DNA of 64,000 nt from Mesorhizobium sp. CU3 (GCF_006442965.1 NZ_VFWX01000003.1:248001-312000), one strand, 5' to 3'; shown: positions 8,642 through 17,247, counted from the stretch's first letter. The notes: generated by a model not told the origin, from the letters alone. Numbers and translations: made by a program.

Positions 8642-9474
8642 TGAGAGAGATGGAAAAAGACCCATTCCGCACGCGCGACCACGTGCCCGAATTCGATGAC
8701 ATTGTGGCCGAGATCCGCCGCAGAAGCGCTGAGACTAGGGAGAGAATTGCGATGATCGCCGACGTCTCCTATGGGCTGGACCACACCGAAACCCTCGACC
8801 TGTTTTTCCCTCAAGGCAAACGCAATCGCCTGCCGGTGCACGTCTTCATTCACGGCGGCTACTGGCGCATGTTCTCAAGGAAGGATTATTCCTATGTCGC
8901 CGAGACTGTGACCAAGGCAGGAGCGATTGCGGTCATCCTGGGCTACGCGCTGATGCCGGCGGTGAGGATGGCTGCCATCGTCGACCAGATACGCCGCGCC
9001 AGGCTTTGGGTTGATCAACACATTGCGAGCCACGGCGGCGATCCCGGCATGTTGACCGTCAGCGGCCATTCAGCCGGCGCGCATCTCGCGACGATGCTTT
9101 TCGACGATAGGAGCCGACCATCAGGCATCAAGGGAGCGCTCCTGCTCGGCGGCATTTACGATCTGAGGCCGTTGCAGACATCGTTTCTAGCTCCAGAGAT
9201 CGCGATCACCGACGAAGAGGTGGAGCGGTTCTCCCCGATCAATCACAGCTTCGATCCAACGGTGCATGTCGAGCTTGCGGTCGGGGCCGAGGAAACGCCA
9301 CCCTTTCACGACCAAGCTGCAAGTTTCGCAGACAGACTCGAACAACAGGGGCTCGTCGTCTCTCGCACCAACCTCGCGGCGACCAACCACATGAGCAGCG
9401 TCCGTGACCTCGGGTTGGTCGGCACCGAAGCAGAGGCGTTGCTGTCTAGCCTGCATGGTATCGGCAGGGTTTAG
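8641..9474 (+). CDS. Alpha/beta hydrolase, arylformamidase-like
   Basis: A 277-residue hydrolase with the oxyanion motif HGGYW, the nucleophile elbow GHSAGAH (serine near residue 143) and a late histidine in TNHMS. This set is typical of kynurenine-formamidase-like and carboxylesterase members. No tryptophan-catabolism genes are nearby, so kynurenine is not implied. The start shares one base with the aldehyde dehydrogenase stop, so it belongs to the same operon. It probably acts in the cytoplasm, as no signal peptide is present. Confidence 0.85.
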   Translation: MREMEKDPFRTRDHVPEFDDIVAEIRRRSAETRERIAMIADVSYGLDHTETLDLFFPQGKRNRLPVHVFIHGGYWRMFSRKDYSYVAETVTKAGAIAVILGYALMPAVRMAAIVDQIRRARLWVDQHIASHGGDPGMLTVSGHSAGAHLATMLFDDRSRPSGIKGALLLGGIYDLRPLQTSFLAPEIAITDEEVERFSPINHSFDPTVHVELAVGAEETPPFHDQAASFADRLEQQGLVVSRTNLAATNHMSSVRDLGLVGTEAEALLSSLHGIGRV

Positions 9475-9904
9475 ACGAGCCGTTGATGCCGCAGCCTTCG
9501 GGAATGATCTGGGCTGATCCTAAGGCCGGCATCAGCTGCAACGCAGCCGCTCCCGCGCAAGCCCGATGCGGCGCGGCCGGCTCGCGGCGAAGATCAACTT
9601 CTTGAGCCAACTTCGGCATATCACCTCGCAACACATTGGAAAAAAACGATTATGCTAGTCGCCAATAAGGCGTATGGCAGCCCGAGATGTTTTGCAGGCA
9701 TGAACTATTGCAATAATTTGTACATCTTTATTGACAGGCGACTCCCACCAGGTTTATGAAAAATCCTCGATCGCGTGGCTGTCCATGCGATAGTTGTTTC
9801 ACGGCGCGGAGAATTGCCATGAGGTCCGTGGGGAGCGCGATTTCCCGGCGCAACATGATGCTGCTATCCTCGCCGTACGCCTCTCCTAGGAGGGGTGGCG
9901 CCCG
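9475..9904 (+). promoter_or_regulatory. Promoter region of the ABC permease operon, with a motif shared with 26.8 kb
   Basis: No gene is seen in these 430 bases. At 9717-9735 is TTTGTACATCTTTATTGAC, 18 of 19 bases identical to 26787-26805 in front of the orphan binding protein; both are preceded by ATTGCAATA (9707 here). TTGACA at 9731-9736 is 17 bases from TTATGA (9754-9759), a fair sigma-70 promoter, so the motif overlaps the -35 box as a repressor or activator site might. TCGCGTGGCTG at 9771 also recurs at 26830. Confidence 0.6.
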
Positions 9905-10540
9905 GTGAGCACATTCAACATCTGGCTGGGTATTCTTCAGGGGCTGGGTACCACCGCGCAGGTCACGGCTTATGGCCTGGTTTTTGCGGTTCCCTTCGCG
10001 CTCGTCTTCGGCGTCGCGCAGTTCCTGACCACCGGCATGACGCGCTTTCTGGTGACCGCCATTATCGAATTCTGGCGCAGCTCAGCCGTTGTCGTCCTGC
10101 TTTTCGTCTTCTACTACGTGCTGCCGGTCATGGGGATCACGCTATCGGCCCTGACCGTCAGCGCATTGGTGCTCGGCCTGAACACTGGTGGCTACGCCAG
10201 CCAGGCGGTCCGCGCCGGGCTGCAGTCCCTTCCCGCCGGCCAACGCGAGGCAGGCATGGCGCTCGGCCTCTCGCGCCTGGCAATTCTGCTCCTGATCGAG
10301 CTACCGCAAGCGCTGATCGCCATGGGCCCGACCTTCATCAACAACCTTATCCAGCTGGTCAAGGCGACGTCCCTTGTCTCGCTGGTGACGCTGACAGACA
10401 TGACCTTCCGCGCCAAGGAAATCGCGCAGACCAACTACGACCCGGTCGCGATCTATTCGGCGCTGCTGCTCGCGTTCTTCGTCGTCTGTTATCCGATCGC
10501 GCTCGCCGGCCGCTGGCTCGAGGCGCGGATACAATCCTGA
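9905..10540 (+). CDS. Polar amino acid/ectoine-type ABC transporter permease 1
   Basis: A 211-residue inner-membrane permease of the HisM/GlnP/EhuC family with five hydrophobic segments. The ATPase-contact loop is seen as GLQSLPAGQREAGMALGLSR, and the conserved end is LIQLVKATSLVSLVTLTDM. The start is GTG with AGGAGG upstream. No binding-protein gene is in this operon, which is unusual. The partner may be the EhuB-like protein at 26888. Confidence 0.9.
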   Translation: MSTFNIWLGILQGLGTTAQVTAYGLVFAVPFALVFGVAQFLTTGMTRFLVTAIIEFWRSSAVVVLLFVFYYVLPVMGITLSALTVSALVLGLNTGGYASQAVRAGLQSLPAGQREAGMALGLSRLAILLLIELPQALIAMGPTFINNLIQLVKATSLVSLVTLTDMTFRAKEIAQTNYDPVAIYSALLLAFFVVCYPIALAGRWLEARIQS

Positions 10541-10554
10541 AAGAGGAGCGCCGC

Positions 10555-11214
10555 GTGGGATTCAATCTCGATTTCGCACTGTCGACCATCCCGACCATCA
10601 TGGAGGCGCTCGGGACCACCCTCCTCGCAACTGTCTTGAGTTGCCTGGGTGCTTCTGCGCTCGGCTTCACGTTGGAGATGATCCGACGCGGGGGCGGTGC
10701 GCCCGGCCTCGCCGTCCGCTTCCTGATCGATTTCATCCGCTCGACGCCTGTGCTGGCCTGGCTCTATTTCCTCTATTTCGTCATGCCCTTCTACGGGATC
10801 CGGCTCGGCGCCATGACGGTCGGCATATTGGGACTGAGCCTGTACTACAGCGGTTACCTGGCGGAGGTGTTCAAAGCGGGCATCGATGCGATTCCGAAGG
10901 GCCAGCAGGAAGCAGCGCGAGCCTTGTCGCTCAACCGCCGCGACACGGTCGTTTTCGTCATCGCGCCGCAGATGTTGCGCAACGTCGCCGCGCCGCTCGG
11001 CAACTACCTTGTTTCGATCCTCAAGGCGACGCCCTACCTCGCGATCCTGGCCGTCCCCGAAATGCTGGGACGCGCGTTCGACATCGCCTCCGAGACCTAT
11101 CGTTACGCCGAGCCGCTGACGGTCGCCGGCATTCTGTTTCTTGGCCTGGCGCTGATCGTTGCCTATGGCGTGAAGCGCGTCGAGCAGCGCCTCCTTGCGG
11201 CGGGACGTCGCTGA
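10555..11214 (+). CDS. Polar amino acid/ectoine-type ABC transporter permease 2
   Basis: A 219-residue permease paralogous to the one before it (EhuD/HisQ-like). The contact loop is GIDAIPKGQQEAARALSLNR and the motif LVSILKATPYLAILAVPEM follows. GTG at 10555 is chosen because AAGAGGAG lies 6 bases upstream; a longer open frame to the left is an overlap shadow of permease 1. The stop overlaps the ATPase start (TGATG). The two permeases should form a heterodimer. Confidence 0.9.
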   Translation: MGFNLDFALSTIPTIMEALGTTLLATVLSCLGASALGFTLEMIRRGGGAPGLAVRFLIDFIRSTPVLAWLYFLYFVMPFYGIRLGAMTVGILGLSLYYSGYLAEVFKAGIDAIPKGQQEAARALSLNRRDTVVFVIAPQMLRNVAAPLGNYLVSILKATPYLAILAVPEMLGRAFDIASETYRYAEPLTVAGILFLGLALIVAYGVKRVEQRLLAAGRR

Positions 11215-11990
11215 TGCTCGCTCAAGCCCCACATCCACTCTCGGCAGACCAAAGCATGCCTCATGTCAGGATCCACGGTCTCAACAAGTGGTTCGGCGCG
11301 GTGCACGTCCTGAAAGACATCGACCTGACGATAAGAGCTGGCGCACGCATCGTCGTTTGCGGACCGTCCGGCTCCGGCAAATCGACCCTGATCCGCTGCA
11401 TCAACGGGCTCGAGGCCTTCCAGAAGGGAAAGATCGAATACGAAGCGACAAGCTTGGGAAAAAACACCCGCGAGACCGCAAAAGCGCGCCGGCAGACAGG
11501 CATGGTGTTCCAGGGTTTCAATCTCTTTCCGCACCTGACCGTGCTCGCCAACTGCACGCTGGCGCTGCGCCGGGTTCTCCTGAAACCGGCACGAGAGGCT
11601 GAGGAAATCGCCATGCGGCATCTGACAGCGGTGCGCATCCCCGAAAAGGCGAAGGCCTACCCGGCTCAGCTCTCGGGCGGCCAACAGCAAAGAGTGGCCA
11701 TCGCACGCGCCCTTTGCCTCAATCCCCGCGTCATGCTGTTCGACGAACCCACTTCGGCGCTCGATCCGGAAATGATCAAGGAAGTCCTCGACGTCATGAT
11801 CGCGCTCGCGAGAACCGGCGTGACCATGGTCTGCGTGACGCATGAAATGGGTTTCGCACGCGAAGTCGCGGACGAGATCGTTTTCATGGACGAAGGCCGC
11901 ATCGTCGAGCAGGCCTCTTCCAAGGGCTTTTTCTCTGGGACCGCTCACCCACGCGCCCGATTGTTCCTGGATACTGTCCTGAGACATTGA
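11214..11990 (+). CDS. Amino acid/ectoine-type ABC transporter ATP-binding protein
   Basis: A 258-residue ATPase of the GlnQ/HisP/EhuA class. Walker A is GPSGSGKST, the signature LSGGQQQR, Walker B VMLFDEPTSALDP and the switch histidine is in CVTHEMGFA. The start is coupled to permease 2 (TGATG). It powers the permease pair encoded upstream and completes a transporter that lacks only its receptor in this operon. Confidence 0.93.
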   Translation: MLAQAPHPLSADQSMPHVRIHGLNKWFGAVHVLKDIDLTIRAGARIVVCGPSGSGKSTLIRCINGLEAFQKGKIEYEATSLGKNTRETAKARRQTGMVFQGFNLFPHLTVLANCTLALRRVLLKPAREAEEIAMRHLTAVRIPEKAKAYPAQLSGGQQQRVAIARALCLNPRVMLFDEPTSALDPEMIKEVLDVMIALARTGVTMVCVTHEMGFAREVADEIVFMDEGRIVEQASSKGFFSGTAHPRARLFLDTVLRH

Positions 11991-12053
11991 ACGGATGCGT
12001 CGGTCCCGCCAGCCATCGGCGCGCGGGTGCGCGTTGCCGCATCGCCGAGCAGG

Positions 12054-12752
12054 TTACCACTCGGGCGCGAACGCGTAGCCGGCCGAGCGGACCGTTCGGA
12101 TCACATCGCTTCCCACGGATGCGCGAAGCCTCTTGCGCAACCTGGCTATATGAACGTCGACGCCCCGTATGTCGGTCGCGGCGGCATGTTCGGGCCATGC
12201 GCTCGCGACGAGTTCCTCGCGGCTGAAAACCTTGCCAGGCTGCGCAAGAAGGCTGCGCAAGAGCTTGAACTCGATCGGAGGCATCGCGATTTCTTTTTGC
12301 TTGAAGAATGCCCGGTGGGTCTGTCGCTCCAGCCGGAAATCCCCCTGAACCAGCTCGCCCGATTCCGTTTCGCGCGACCGCTTCGCAAGGCCCGCTTTGC
12401 CATGCAGCCAGGCCAGAAGCTGTTCGGGGGCGAACGGCCGCGAAAATATCTCGTCGACGCCAGCCTTGATCAGGTCCAGATGCAGCTTGCCCGAATGCGG
12501 CGCAACCAGACTTACGATCGGCGTGCCATTGGTGGCGGCGGTCGACTTCAACCAAGCGCATTGCTTGACCGCTGCGCGGTCGCCTGGATGGCAGTCGACG
12601 ATTACGGCAAGCGGGCCTGCCGCGGCGATGGCACGTGCGATCTCCCGGTCTGCGGTGATCAGCTGTGTTTCGAAACCAGCCACCGAAAGTATATGCCCGA
12701 AAACCAGGAAAAAATCCGGTTCCTTCGAGGAGATCAGGACCAGCGGCTTCAT
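12054..12752 (-). CDS. Winged-helix response-regulator-like protein with an atypical receiver
   Basis: A 232-residue protein. The C-terminal half (about residues 130-230) is an OmpR/PhoB-type winged helix (PPIEFKLLRSLLAQPGKVFS, then RELVASAWP-like and HIARLRKRL segments). The N-terminal half resembles a receiver domain, with a candidate phospho-Asp in VIVDCHPGD. The usual acidic pair is replaced by SSKEPD, and the KPF lysine by arginine in SRPFAPEQ. It may therefore work without phosphorylation. It lies downstream of luxI on the same strand and has no sensor kinase neighbour. The ATG at 12752 starts the receiver fold, although its Shine-Dalgarno is weak. Confidence 0.75.
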   Translation of the reverse strand: MKPLVLISSKEPDFFLVFGHILSVAGFETQLITADREIARAIAAAGPLAVIVDCHPGDRAAVKQCAWLKSTAATNGTPIVSLVAPHSGKLHLDLIKAGVDEIFSRPFAPEQLLAWLHGKAGLAKRSRETESGELVQGDFRLERQTHRAFFKQKEIAMPPIEFKLLRSLLAQPGKVFSREELVASAWPEHAAATDIRGVDVHIARLRKRLRASVGSDVIRTVRSAGYAFAPEW

Positions 12753-12876
12753 GAGTCCATCGACCGGGTTCGACACATCATAGGGCTGACTACCGCGCAA
12801 ATGGGCGCGATGACAATATACCCTGAGGGTCACAGCCCGGCGGGCTTCCCGCAAGTGCCCGGTTATGAGCCTAGAT

Positions 12877-13485
12877 TTATTCGGCGAGTATCGGGCCACT
12901 GATGCCGTAAGCGCGGCGCGTCAGTTCGACAGCATCGGGCGTAACATCTATCAGCAGCGCGATGATGTCGCCGTCGGGATGTTCGAGAACGTCGCCGAGC
13001 TCGGTCAGTGTCCAGCCAAGCGCGCGCAGGCGTTTTGGCCAGAATGTCTCGCACACCACGCTGATCTGTCGGATGCCCAGGCTTTGCGCGGTCTCGAGAA
13101 GGCCGCAAAGAACGAAGCCCGCCACCGGCGATGAGCCACCCGGGGTGCGAAGCGATGGGATGATGAAAAAGCGCGTCCATTCGAAAATGTCGGCCGCTCT
13201 CGGAGGGCTGCCACCGGCGAGAACCGGAAACACTTCGCTCATAAGATGCGGCTGCAGCGTCGGAACGAGGCGAGATCCGCCAACGACTTTTCCATTGGTG
13301 TCAAGCGCCAGAACATAAAGCGCGTGCTCGTTGTCGAAGGCGTCGATCTCGACGTTGATGGGACGCGCGACGGCGCGCCATCGTCTCTGCTTGACGTAGA
13401 TGTCGTATCGTATCCGAAAATAGCGCTCCAGAACCTTCCTGTAGTGCTTCCTGTTATCCCAAGTGACCAAATGCATGTGAACCAT
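12877..13485 (-). CDS. Acyl-homoserine-lactone synthase, LuxI family
   Basis: A 202-residue autoinducer synthase that joins an acyl group from acyl-ACP to S-adenosylmethionine. Family residues are present: Arg26 and Trp36 in RYDIYVKQRRW, Glu46/Asp48/Asp51 in EIDAFD, GSRL at 70-73 and Glu102-x-x-Arg105 in EWTR. The length is normal. The acyl chain cannot be predicted. The start at 13485 follows GGAGG, but that site is locked in a CCTCC-GCAT-GGAGG hairpin. It lies 65 bases after luxR on the same strand. Confidence 0.93.
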   Translation of the reverse strand: MVHMHLVTWDNRKHYRKVLERYFRIRYDIYVKQRRWRAVARPINVEIDAFDNEHALYVLALDTNGKVVGGSRLVPTLQPHLMSEVFPVLAGGSPPRAADIFEWTRFFIIPSLRTPGGSSPVAGFVLCGLLETAQSLGIRQISVVCETFWPKRLRALGWTLTELGDVLEHPDGDIIALLIDVTPDAVELTRRAYGISGPILAE

Positions 13486-13489
13486 GACG

Positions 13490-13503
13490 CCTCCATGCGG
13501 AGG
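13490..13503 (-). promoter_or_regulatory. Hairpin that covers the luxI ribosome-binding site
   Basis: On the minus strand CCTCC-GCAT-GGAGG places the Shine-Dalgarno GGAGG, 4 bases before the luxI ATG, in a 5-bp GC-rich stem. If it forms, luxI translation would be restrained until opened by temperature, an sRNA or a coupled ribosome. Confidence 0.45.
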
Positions 13504-13520
13504 TCGTAGGAAAACGGATT

Positions 13521-13539
13521 TGCCGTACGTATGACGGTA
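13521..13539 (-). promoter_or_regulatory. Imperfect inverted repeat upstream of luxI, possible lux box
   Basis: TGCCGTACGTATGACGGTA has arms TGCCGT/ACGGTA (5 of 6 symmetric) around 7 bases. Size and position in the luxR-luxI gap suggest a LuxR-type site. It is only 36 bases from the luxI ATG, which is close for a classical lux box, so this is tentative. Confidence 0.3.
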
Positions 13540-13550
13540 TTCAGGTATTG

Positions 13551-14279
13551 CTAAATCTGGATTTCTTGCCGTCGCAGCGCCTTGACGATTGCGTGCGCGA
13601 CATTGATCGCGTCGAGCTTCCCTCGAATGTTTCGCTGATGGCTTTCGACCGTATTCCTGGTAACGCCGAGGATACAGGCAATGTCATCGGTGTTTTTGCC
13701 CTGCGCGCTCCATTCTAGGAGTTCGCGCTCGCGCGCCGTCAAGGGCGTCGGCTCATCGCTATCGCTGGGCGTACCCCGCCCCGCGAGACTGCGAAACGTA
13801 TGCACGCAAAGGGTCTCGATGAAGGGCATGGCGCTTGGCGGGACTTCGATTCGGTCGCCCGCCGCGGTGACGACACTGGGACCTGCCAGCGGCACATGAA
13901 TGGGGACGCAGATGCCTTCCTTCATCCCGAACTCGGCGGCCTCGTCCATGACAAGTTGCGCGCGTGCGACGAGCTTTGCCGCAGGAAGCTCACGCCACAG
14001 AAAAGGCTCCGGCGAGTGCCGGCATTGTGCAACGCAAGGATCGTGCAAAAAGTGATCTTGCAACACGTAGCGACGATACCACTCGGGGGGCCAACCATCG
14101 CCCAGGATCTCACGCTGCCAGTCCGCGTCATGCGGCACCGGCAGGCCCGTGATCAGAAAACTGCGCAATCCATAGCGTGCCAGGGCCGAGCGGAACTCCT
14201 GAAGGATTGCATCGGCCGATCGCGCGGCCTCGATCCTCACGATCGCCGCGAAGAGATCAAGAACAACTTCCTTCTCCAT
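13551..14279 (-). CDS. LuxR family quorum-sensing transcriptional regulator
   Basis: A 242-residue regulator. The N-terminal autoinducer-binding domain (about 20-160) keeps the family Trp/Tyr/Asp-Pro set in WPPEWYRRYV and HDPCV, a Trp in FLWREL and the Gly in FGMKEGICVP. The C-terminal GerE-type helix-turn-helix (about 178-240) reads LTARERELLEWSAQGKNTDD then VTRNTVESHQRNI. GAGG lies 7 bases before the ATG. Placed just upstream of luxI, it is presumably the cognate receptor. Confidence 0.93.
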   Translation of the reverse strand: MEKEVVLDLFAAIVRIEAARSADAILQEFRSALARYGLRSFLITGLPVPHDADWQREILGDGWPPEWYRRYVLQDHFLHDPCVAQCRHSPEPFLWRELPAAKLVARAQLVMDEAAEFGMKEGICVPIHVPLAGPSVVTAAGDRIEVPPSAMPFIETLCVHTFRSLAGRGTPSDSDEPTPLTARERELLEWSAQGKNTDDIACILGVTRNTVESHQRNIRGKLDAINVAHAIVKALRRQEIQI

Positions 14280-14447
14280 TGGCAGACCTCGACTACAGCC
14301 AGGCCCTACCCGCGCGACAACCTATGAGTGTCCAGACCCCACCTTCAATAGGCAGAACTCCGAATGTACACTGAAGGAGTCAATCCCCTATCACAAAGAC
14401 GAGATAAGTGAAAATCGCATCAGTACTGCGTTCACCAAGATTTGGTT

Positions 14448-14714
14448 TCAGTCGGCCGACTTGGGCGCGGCCTGTTTCGTCACCCGAATAGCTTGCCGGT
14501 TTGCCGCGTTTGTCGAGACCAACTCTTTCGGCTCGACATTCAATGCCTTGGCCAGGATTTCGACTGTGTCCAGCGTGGCGTTGCGTCGTCCGGCTTCGAC
14601 GCTGCTGATATAAGCCCGCGACCGGCCCGAAACGAAGGACAACTGCTCCTGGGAGAGGTTTCTCTCCCTCCGAAGCCGCTGCACGTTCAGACCGAAAACG
14701 CCGCGAAGTTTCAT
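14448..14714 (-). CDS. Small XRE family regulator
   Basis: An 88-residue protein almost entirely made of a Cro/CI helix-turn-helix (residues about 8-65: VQRLRRERNLSQEQLSFVSG, RAYISSVEAGRRNA). The tail is short and basic. It lies upstream of luxR on the same strand and divergent from the threonine synthase-like gene, with repeated TAGTG/CACTA half-sites between them, so self-regulation and control of that neighbour are likely. Confidence 0.85.
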   Translation of the reverse strand: MKLRGVFGLNVQRLRRERNLSQEQLSFVSGRSRAYISSVEAGRRNATLDTVEILAKALNVEPKELVSTNAANRQAIRVTKQAAPKSAD

Positions 14715-14742
14715 CCCCTCACGGATGCTACGACGCTCACTT

Positions 14743-14762
14743 TAGTGCGACACACTATAGTG
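14743..14762. promoter_or_regulatory. Candidate XRE operator with three TAGTG/CACTA half-sites
   Basis: TAGTG (14743) is inverted relative to CACTA (14753), and CACTATAGTG (14753-14762) is a perfect 10-bp palindrome. The cluster lies 29 bases before the XRE start codon in the gap shared with the divergent PLP enzyme gene, as expected for an autoregulatory site. Confidence 0.5.
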
Positions 14763-14841
14763 CACATTCCGCATTGACAGCGGGGCTGTTGGCTGTTTGA
14801 AACAACCAGCGATTTCATCGTTTCCTGGGTAAGGAATAGCC

Positions 14842-16179
14842 ATGGCGAGCCGGCCGTTTCGCGACCTCGCGCAGGACATGTCCGCGCATCCATCAGGCGA
14901 GCAAAACCGACCCGGCACGGACACAAGCCGGCCACTGGGATTCGCCTGCATTCGATGCAGCACTTCCTACCCAGCGGATGTCACCATCGACTCAAAAGGA
15001 TGCGCGCGGTGTCGGGAAATCGCGCCGGCAAATCTTCGGCCGGTCTATGCAACCCCGCAGCTCCTCGCCCTCGCCGGCGCGACCAGCTCGCGCTCGCTAT
15101 GGCGCTTTGCACATATGCTGCCTTGCACGGAATCGGAGGCGGTAAGCCTCGGCGAGGGTCTGACACCTTTGCTTGCTGCGCCGCGTATCGGCGCGTTCCT
15201 CGGCGTTCCGAACCTTGCAATCAAGGACGAGGGCCGAAACCCGACATGGTCACACAAGGACCGTTTCTCGACCGTCGCCGTCAGCGTGGCGCGCGCGAAT
15301 GGCGCCAGGATCGTCGCGACCGCCTCTTCAGGCAACGCCGGCGCCTCGCTGGCAGCCTACGCTGCCCGAGCCGGGTTGAAATGCGTCGTCACCACTTTCG
15401 CGGGCTCCGCCGGCGCGATGCTGGCGCAGATCCGCAAATATGGCGCGACCGTCCTGCCCTTGGCCAGCAAGATGGATCGATGGTCGCTGCTCGAACAGGC
15501 GGCGGCCCGCTACGACTGGTTCATCGCCTCGCCTTATCACGGTCCGGTCGTCGGCAGCCATCCACTCGGCATCGAGGGTTACAAGACGATCGCCTACGAG
15601 ATCGTCGAGCAATCGGATGGCGCGGCGCCGGATTGGTGCGTCCTGCCGGTTTGCTATGGCGATGCGTTGTCCGGCGTGTGGGCGGGCTTTTGCGAGCTGT
15701 TCGCGCAAGGGGCGATCGCGCGCCTGCCGCGTCTGGTCGCGGCGGAGGTGCATGGCTCATTGGCGGAAGCACTGGCCAGCGGCGCCGATTCTTTGAGTGA
15801 ACGCAAGATGCTCTTCGACAGCATTGCCGTATCCATCGGCACGCCGCGCAGCACCTTCCAGGCGCTGAAGGCTCTGCGCGAATCCGGCGGGCACGCCGTT
15901 CCCGTCAACAATCACGGTCTGATCGCGATGCAGGAACGCCTTGCCCGCGAAGAAGGGATCTTTGCCGAGCTGGCCTCGGTCACGCCGCTGATCGCGATAT
16001 CGAAATTGAAGAACCAAGGTATCGTCCGTGGCTCCGACCGGGTCGTGGCCGTCGTGACCGCCAGCGGTCTCAAGGACCTTGATCGGTCCGCTGGCTCGAA
16101 CGAACACGATCAGATCTTCGAGACGACGGGCGACGCCTGGCGCTGGCTCGACCAGAGCGGGCTGGACCTCGCGTCATAG
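14842..16179 (+). CDS. Threonine synthase-like PLP enzyme with N-terminal zinc ribbon
   Basis: A 445-residue fold-type II PLP protein. Residues 36-57 form a CxxC...CxxC ribbon (CIRC, CARC). The PLP lysine is in TWSHKDR and the phosphate cup in ASSGNAGAS. Threonine synthase turns O-phosphohomoserine into threonine. This paralogue has a ribbon as in archaeal/plant-type enzymes. Its neighbours (a GHMP kinase and a cysteine synthase-like protein on the other strand, tail to tail) suggest a dedicated pathway based on a phosphorylated amino acid rather than housekeeping threonine synthesis. The last 6 bases overlap the convergent gene. Confidence 0.8.
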   Translation: MASRPFRDLAQDMSAHPSGEQNRPGTDTSRPLGFACIRCSTSYPADVTIDSKGCARCREIAPANLRPVYATPQLLALAGATSSRSLWRFAHMLPCTESEAVSLGEGLTPLLAAPRIGAFLGVPNLAIKDEGRNPTWSHKDRFSTVAVSVARANGARIVATASSGNAGASLAAYAARAGLKCVVTTFAGSAGAMLAQIRKYGATVLPLASKMDRWSLLEQAAARYDWFIASPYHGPVVGSHPLGIEGYKTIAYEIVEQSDGAAPDWCVLPVCYGDALSGVWAGFCELFAQGAIARLPRLVAAEVHGSLAEALASGADSLSERKMLFDSIAVSIGTPRSTFQALKALRESGGHAVPVNNHGLIAMQERLAREEGIFAELASVTPLIAISKLKNQGIVRGSDRVVAVVTASGLKDLDRSAGSNEHDQIFETTGDAWRWLDQSGLDLAS

Positions 16180-17247
16180 ATTTTCCGCCGCGCCGACGGC
16201 CGATGGCACCTCACCTGCGGCTTGGGCTTTCAGCACATCGTCGAGACTGCGACGCAACCAGAGAAAACGCGTCCATTGCGTCTCCGCGGCCGGTGCAATG
16301 GTCGTCAACGTCCTCGGCTCGGATATTTCCTTGCAGGGCCAGCCAGGCAGCCCGCCGAGCCATTCGTTATTGTAGACGGTCTCGACATGGCGATGGCCTT
16401 CGTCAGGCATGATGACCGCCACCTGCGCGTCCGGAAGCGTCGTTGCTACCCAGCGCGCCACCAAGGCGGCGGCGCCGCTGGTCGGACCCATGAAGAGACC
16501 GTGCTCGCGCAGCAAACGGTGCGCGGTCCTATAGGCCGGATAAGCGCCAACCCAGTGAATCTCGTCGACAAGCTGATGCCTGACGTTCTTCGGCAGAACG
16601 CTGTTGCCCAGACCCCGCAGCATGCGCTTGCCGACAGGCTGCCCGAACAAAATGCTGCGATGGGTATCGACGGCAAACACCGTCAGATGCGGAAAGACAG
16701 ATCGCAAGAAGGAAGCGGTGCCGCATAGCGAGCCGCCGGTGCCGACGCAGCCGACCAGGCAGTCAACCTTGCCCAATGCCCGGATGAAAAGTTCGGCCAG
16801 CCGTGCATAGGCGAGCCAGTTACCCGGACTGTCGTATTGGCGGGTCCAAAACCCGTCCGGCTCCTTGACCAGGATTTCCTGGAGGCGCTCAAGCCGGCCA
16901 GGCTGGTTGCCGTCGCCGCGCGGGTCGTCGAGTGCGATGACCGTGGCGCCGATGCGCTCCAGACGGGCTTTGTACCTGGCATCGATCAGTGTCGAAGCGG
17001 TAACGAGTGTCAGGCGATAGCCGCGCGCCGCCGCGAGGAGCGCCACCGCCATGCCGAATGTGCCGGACGTCGTCTCGACAATATGTGAACCTGCCTTCAA
17101 TTCGCCATTCGCGGCTGCGCGATCCAGGATGAAGCGGGCCGGCATCAGTTTCATCAACGGAAAGGCGGCGGCCACCAGATTCGGCGCCAGGCGCGCAAGG
17201 CGCGGGGTCTCAAGGTCCCTGAAATAGTCCACGTCGAACGTCACCAT
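16174..17247 (-). CDS. Cysteine synthase-like PLP enzyme with divergent active site
   Basis: A 357-residue fold-type II PLP protein. The presumed PLP lysine is in FPLMKLMPARF. The substrate loop reads TTSGTFGMA where O-acetylserine sulfhydrylases have TSGNTGIA, and the phosphate loop is GCVGTGGSLCG. The altered loop means the substrate is probably not O-acetylserine. SbnA-type enzymes that use O-phosphoserine are an analogy, not a match I can prove. Its ATG overlaps the end of the kinase gene by 7 bases, so both are co-translated. Confidence 0.8.
   Translation of the reverse strand: MVTFDVDYFRDLETPRLARLAPNLVAAAFPLMKLMPARFILDRAAANGELKAGSHIVETTSGTFGMAVALLAAARGYRLTLVTASTLIDARYKARLERIGATVIALDDPRGDGNQPGRLERLQEILVKEPDGFWTRQYDSPGNWLAYARLAELFIRALGKVDCLVGCVGTGGSLCGTASFLRSVFPHLTVFAVDTHRSILFGQPVGKRMLRGLGNSVLPKNVRHQLVDEIHWVGAYPAYRTAHRLLREHGLFMGPTSGAAALVARWVATTLPDAQVAVIMPDEGHRHVETVYNNEWLGGLPGWPCKEISEPRTLTTIAPAAETQWTRFLWLRRSLDDVLKAQAAGEVPSAVGAAENL

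Noticed and set aside
9895..10554. Extended N-terminus of permease 2 in the frame of permease 1's overlap
   Set aside because: A GTG at 10555 with AAGAGGAG is a clear start, and the upstream part is a frame-shifted reading of permease 1.
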